A DNA stretch of 64,000 nt from Desulfovibrionales bacterium. Lineage in GTDB: Bacteria > Desulfobacterota > QYQD01. The notes under the pieces are model-generated. The model was not told the origin of the DNA, ran no database searches, and saw nothing but the letters and a program-made list of their open reading frames with translations. The position numbers and the translations under genes were made by a program. This document shows, in pieces, positions 60,766 through 64,000 of the stretch (position 1 is the stretch's first letter; every line of letters begins with the position of its first letter). The stretch is from NCBI GenBank assembly GCA_028715605.1, contig JAQURM010000002.1:1-64000 (forward strand). The letters are read 5' to 3'.

Positions 60766-62193
60766 TCAACCTTTACTGCGCTTCGAGGCAGGACGCTTTG
60801 TGGCTTTTAATGTCCGCTTTTTTCCCTGAAGGCATATTTCTGCAGACATTTGCCCTGGATTCTTAAGAGACGGCTGACCGGTGGACTCAAGAACGCTAAG
60901 CCAGAGCCCGCCATTAGGATCAATTTGTTTCCGGCGGGCTATGGCGCTCTTCAGGGGGATATGGACATAGCGGTTGTTCCACAGGCTGACCAGCATGCCT
61001 GTTTTTCCCGCCATACCGGCATGGACGGCCATTTGACCCAGGAAGCCGCAGAATATACGGTCATTCACATTCGCCGGAACGCTGCGGATGATATAACTGG
61101 GATCAATATATCGTATGTTGACCGGCATTTTAATCCGATTAAAGTAGTCTTTGACCTGGTCGCGTAAGTACTTGCCTATATCACCTAATTTGATGTTACC
61201 GGAAGGATCGCGTTTAACCTCTTTATCCATCACATATTTTTGCCCGGCCCCTTCGGCTGCTACAATAACCGCGTGCTTGCGATCGATGAGCCGTTTTTGT
61301 AAGACATTCAAGAGGCCGTGTTCACCTTCAATATCAAAATCGATCTCAGGGATGAGCACCAAATTAACCTCTTTCAGGGCCAGGGCGGCATTGGCCGCAA
61401 TAAATCCGGAGTGCCGGCCCATGAGCTTGACCAGGCCAACTCCGTTCGGCGCACCTATGGCCTCGGTATGCGCCGACCGGATGGCCTGGGCGGCCATTTC
61501 CACCGCCGTATCAAATCCGAACGATTTGGACACGAGGAAGATATCATTGTCGATAGTCTTTGGTATGCCGATAATGGATATCTTTTCCCCGCGCCGCGCC
61601 ACCTCATCCGTTATGGAGGCAGCGGCATGAAGGGTCCCGTCGCCGCCGATGAGGAAGAGCAGGCCGATGTTCAGTCTTTCCAGGGCGTCGACAATTTCTT
61701 CTATGTCCTGATGGCCGCGGGAAGAGGCCAGAAACGTCCCTCCCATCTCATGGATATTGGCCACTACGGACGGGGTTAACTCCAGCATCTCATGGCCGTA
61801 TCGGGGAATAAACCCCTGCAGTCCATAGCGTATGCCATAGATATGGCGTACGCCGTACGTATGGTAGAGAGCGAGGACTATAGAACGAATTACGTCATTG
61901 ATACCCGGACACAGCCCCCCCGCAGTTACTATGGCGCATCTCAGTTTTTTCGGGTCGAAGTATATTTTCTTTCGCGGCCCGGCCAGCTCCAGCGTGACCG
62001 GATCTATTTTCTTTTCCAGGCAGTGGCGAAAGTATCTTTCTCTCTGGTAAAAGAGTATGCGATCGCTATCGGAAGCAAAGTTGATATATTCTCTCCCGAT
62101 GTCAATATCCGGGATGGGGGAACCTATCTTAGCCGTCCCGAGTGTCTGTATGGCGGTCTCAATTTTTTCTTTGGTGTAATCGCTCTCTTTCAT
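60766..62193 (-). CDS. pfk: ATP-dependent 6-phosphofructokinase (PfkA superfamily, long form)
   Basis: A 475-residue phosphofructokinase of the long clade related to plant and spirochaete enzymes. CAIVTAGGLCPGINDVIRSIV (nucleotide loop), IGGDGTLHAA (GGDG; Asp at the ATP/PPi-selective position), GIPKTIDNDI (catalytic PKTIDND) and GRHSGFIAANAALA are present. GGDGT after the Gly-rich loop favours ATP over pyrophosphate use, but this needs assay. ATG 62193 is chosen: upstream in-frame codons lie in the repeat unit at 62222. Confidence 0.9.
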   Translation of the reverse strand: MKESDYTKEKIETAIQTLGTAKIGSPIPDIDIGREYINFASDSDRILFYQRERYFRHCLEKKIDPVTLELAGPRKKIYFDPKKLRCAIVTAGGLCPGINDVIRSIVLALYHTYGVRHIYGIRYGLQGFIPRYGHEMLELTPSVVANIHEMGGTFLASSRGHQDIEEIVDALERLNIGLLFLIGGDGTLHAAASITDEVARRGEKISIIGIPKTIDNDIFLVSKSFGFDTAVEMAAQAIRSAHTEAIGAPNGVGLVKLMGRHSGFIAANAALALKEVNLVLIPEIDFDIEGEHGLLNVLQKRLIDRKHAVIVAAEGAGQKYVMDKEVKRDPSGNIKLGDIGKYLRDQVKDYFNRIKMPVNIRYIDPSYIIRSVPANVNDRIFCGFLGQMAVHAGMAGKTGMLVSLWNNRYVHIPLKSAIARRKQIDPNGGLWLSVLESTGQPSLKNPGQMSAEICLQGKKRTLKATKRPASKRSKG

Positions 62194-62221
62194 GGGGCGG
62201 CCCCTTTTCGTTTTAGTTGAA

Positions 62222-62294
62222 TATGCATAGCGAGCGTATTCCCCCCTGCTTGCCATCCAGGTCCGACACTGGCGGCCTACGGGGAGCTTCAATC
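62222..62294. repeat. Copy of the GCATAGCGAGCG / GGGGAGCTTCAATC repeat unit
   Basis: Same outer words as the units at 52500-53100 (ATGCATAGCGAGCG at the left, GGGGAGCTTCAATC at the right), with the central GCTGC hairpin replaced by a degenerate stretch. Confidence 0.65.
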
Positions 62295-62375
62295 TTTGTC
62301 CCTGGCCAGCTATATCGGAATTTATGGAGAAGTTCTTAATATTATACCAAAAAATAGACGGGGAGGTTTCTATGC

Positions 62376-63347
62376 TTACACGAGAAATTTAAACTCGCCT
62401 TTCCCCAGCAGATCATGGAGATGGAGTATTCCCTTTATATTTTTTCGGGTGTCAACTATGGGCAACACCGTGATTTCGTGTTGTTGCATTATGCTTAATG
62501 CATCGGCGGCCAGCATATCAGCGCCGATGGTTTTAGGGTCAGCGGTCATAATTTCTTCAACCTTCATGCTGTCAAGACGGTCGTACCGTAAGATGACGCG
62601 TCTGAGATCACCGTCGGTAATGATACCGGCAAGCTTTTGTCTTTCTCTGGTTATAAGCACCGCCCCTATATTTTTCGTATTCAACTCTTTTATGGCCTCG
62701 GGAAGGTGGGCGCCTACGGGCACCACCGGGATCTTCTTACCTTTTAACATGACTTCACCGACCAGGACTTTCAGTCTGTCACCCAGGCTGCCGCCGGGAT
62801 GGTAGCGATAAAAATCCCGCTCGTTGAAGTTGCGTTTATGGAGGAGGGTTACGGCCAGGGCATCACCCATAGCCAGTATAGCCGTAGTGCTGGCGGTAGG
62901 GGCCAGTCCCAGGGGGCAGGCCTCACGTTTTACACCGACGTCTATGGCTATGTCACTTTGTGCGGACAGTGTGGATTTAAGATTTCCGGTTAAGGCCACG
63001 ACCTTGGCTCCCAGGCGCTTGATCTGCGGGATGAGGGCGGTTAATTCCCTTGTTTCTCCGCTGTTGGAGATGGCAATTACAATATCGTGTTTGCCTACCA
63101 TGCCCAGATCACCGTGCATGGCCTCTACCGGATGCAGGAAAAGGGCGGCTGTGCCTGTACTACTCAAGGTGGCGGCAATTTTCCGGCCCACGATACCGGA
63201 CTTGCCGATACCGGTGACAATGACCCTGCCTTTTATCTCGTAGATCAGCTCCACGGCCCTTACAAACTCGTTATCGAGCTTATCTATGAGTTTTAGAATG
63301 CCTTCGGCCTCGATCCGAAGGACTTCTTTGGCCCGCGCGAGTGTCAT
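62376..63347 (-). CDS. kdsD: Arabinose-5-phosphate isomerase (KpsF/GutQ family)
   Basis: Isomerises ribulose 5-phosphate to arabinose 5-phosphate for KDO synthesis (323 aa). The N-terminal SIS domain has VTGIGKSGIVGRKIAATLSSTGT and ISNSGET; two C-terminal CBS domains follow (MLKGKKIPVVPVGAHLPEAI...ITDGDLRRVI; IMTADPKTIGADMLAADALSIMQ). Complements lpxC and gmhA in this window for LPS inner-core assembly. It lies 7 nt after purF. Confidence 0.94.
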   Translation of the reverse strand: MTLARAKEVLRIEAEGILKLIDKLDNEFVRAVELIYEIKGRVIVTGIGKSGIVGRKIAATLSSTGTAALFLHPVEAMHGDLGMVGKHDIVIAISNSGETRELTALIPQIKRLGAKVVALTGNLKSTLSAQSDIAIDVGVKREACPLGLAPTASTTAILAMGDALAVTLLHKRNFNERDFYRYHPGGSLGDRLKVLVGEVMLKGKKIPVVPVGAHLPEAIKELNTKNIGAVLITRERQKLAGIITDGDLRRVILRYDRLDSMKVEEIMTADPKTIGADMLAADALSIMQQHEITVLPIVDTRKNIKGILHLHDLLGKGEFKFLV

Positions 63348-63354
63348 AATTATT

Positions 63355-64000
63355 TCAAGATTTTCCTTTTTCTAAACAGAACTTAGAGAATTCTTCTTCA
63401 AGCGGCAGGGGATAATTGCCGTCAAAGCAGGCCAGACAAAAACGGTTTTGCTCACCATTGACCGACTTCAGAAGTCCCTCCAGGCTAAGATAATGTAAGC
63501 TATCCAACCCGAGATAACGACGGATTTCTTCTACAGAGAACCTGGAGGCGATTAATTCTCCCAGATTGGAAAAATCTATGCCGTAATAGCAGGGAAAGCG
63601 ATGGGGCGGGCAGCTTACCAGCATGTGCACCTCTCTGGCCCCGGCTCCCCTGATGGTGTGTACGCGGGTACGCGATGTCGTGCCCCTTATGATGGAGTCT
63701 TCAACGATTATCACACGTTTGTTTTTAAGCAGGCAACGGACCGGGTTCAGTTTTACCTTTACTCCAAAATCACGCATGGTTTGTGACGGCTGAATAAATG
63801 TCCGCCCCACATAATGATTGCGTATTACGCCTATCTCAAAGGGTATGCCTGAGGCCTGGGCCGCGCCCACCGCGGCATAATTACCTGAGTCAGGAAAGGG
63901 CATAACGAAATCGCCCTGGACTTGCGCCTCCCGGGCCAATAATTCTCCCATGCGTTTACGGGTCATATAAACGTTGGTGCCGAAAATATTGCTGTCCGGC
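63355..64000 (-). CDS. purF: Amidophosphoribosyltransferase, C-terminal part (gene runs off the window)
   Basis: First committed enzyme of purine synthesis. The visible part holds the phosphoribosyltransferase domain: the frame continues to the window edge (PDSNIFGTNVYMTRKRMGELLA), then VMPFPDSGNYAAVG, NPVRCLLKNKRVIIVEDSIIRGTT (the PRPP-binding VVDDSIVRGTT-type motif) and CFDGNYPLP. C-terminal Cys residues (CPPHRFPCYYGID, FCLACFDG) match forms that carry a [4Fe-4S] cluster. The glutaminase domain lies beyond 64000. Confidence 0.95.
   Translation of the reverse strand, partial: PDSNIFGTNVYMTRKRMGELLAREAQVQGDFVMPFPDSGNYAAVGAAQASGIPFEIGVIRNHYVGRTFIQPSQTMRDFGVKVKLNPVRCLLKNKRVIIVEDSIIRGTTSRTRVHTIRGAGAREVHMLVSCPPHRFPCYYGIDFSNLGELIASRFSVEEIRRYLGLDSLHYLSLEGLLKSVNGEQNRFCLACFDGNYPLPLEEEFSKFCLEKGKS

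Overview
The window looks like a chromosomal segment of an anaerobic deltaproteobacterium (Desulfobacterota, in the sulfate-reducing or syntrophic range). This rests on gene content only: a periplasmic [NiFeSe] hydrogenase with a UGA selenocysteine codon, a Tol-Pal operon, LPS genes (lpxC, gmhA, kdsD), a fused cobA-hemD next to hemC, rubrerythrin, and many short dispersed repeats. No rRNA gene is present, so the genus cannot be fixed.

Layout. 1-0.8 kb: a HigBA toxin-antitoxin pair with a consensus promoter and operator. 0.9-3.4 kb: hysBA, the [NiFeSe] hydrogenase, where the large subunit is read through UGA to a TAA at 941. 3.6-11.9 kb: one minus-strand operon tolQ-tolR-tolA-tolB-cpoB-dnaJ-hspR-like-comEC, without pal. 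12-22 kb: purA, an endonuclease III-like gene, tRNA-Arg, a methyltransferase, an RHH/RelE pair, ribF, tRNA-Leu, pheA, an HExxH protein, an FmdB zinc ribbon and an MFS transporter. 22-32.4 kb: accessory region with a HEPN/MNT pair, a yrfG-like nucleotidase, a DNA methyltransferase facing a two-gene GHKL-ATPase operon (candidate defence locus), and an hsdM/ORF6N-PLD module framed by 67-bp direct repeats copied from the ysxC 3' end. 32.4-40.2 kb: housekeeping genes on the minus strand (ysxC, TPR lipoprotein, hisG, hisI, lpxC, mobA, era, radical SAM, rnc, hup). 40.6-50.6 kb: gmhA, a conserved unknown, fmdB, hemC, cobA-hemD, PilZ, a J-protein, two Cys-rich small proteins, cca and a YhcC-like radical SAM gene. 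50.8-60.5 kb: a second, decaying accessory region with an HD hydrolase, a nucleotidyltransferase pair, HicBA with a frameshifted toxin, AbiEi/AbiEii with a frameshifted toxin, an ORF6N pseudogene, an AAA/DUF234 ATPase and the tail of a tyrosine recombinase lying against tRNA-Glu; proC and rubrerythrin sit inside it. 60.5-64 kb: tRNA-Glu, tRNA-Lys, a 6-phosphofructokinase, kdsD and the 3' part of purF.

The best candidates for something little described are: (i) the methyltransferase / GHKL ATPase / small DNA-binding-like protein locus at 24.4-29.3 kb; (ii) the hsdM/ORF6N-PLD module, whose ORF6N gene carries three long palindromes at exactly 39-nt spacing, a palindrome type that recurs in an ORF6N pseudogene 28 kb away in another reading frame; (iii) a family of IS66-like miniature elements with GTAACA ends and 8-bp target duplications. 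The hydrogenase is a known class, but its last 22 residues are lost if UGA is read as stop.
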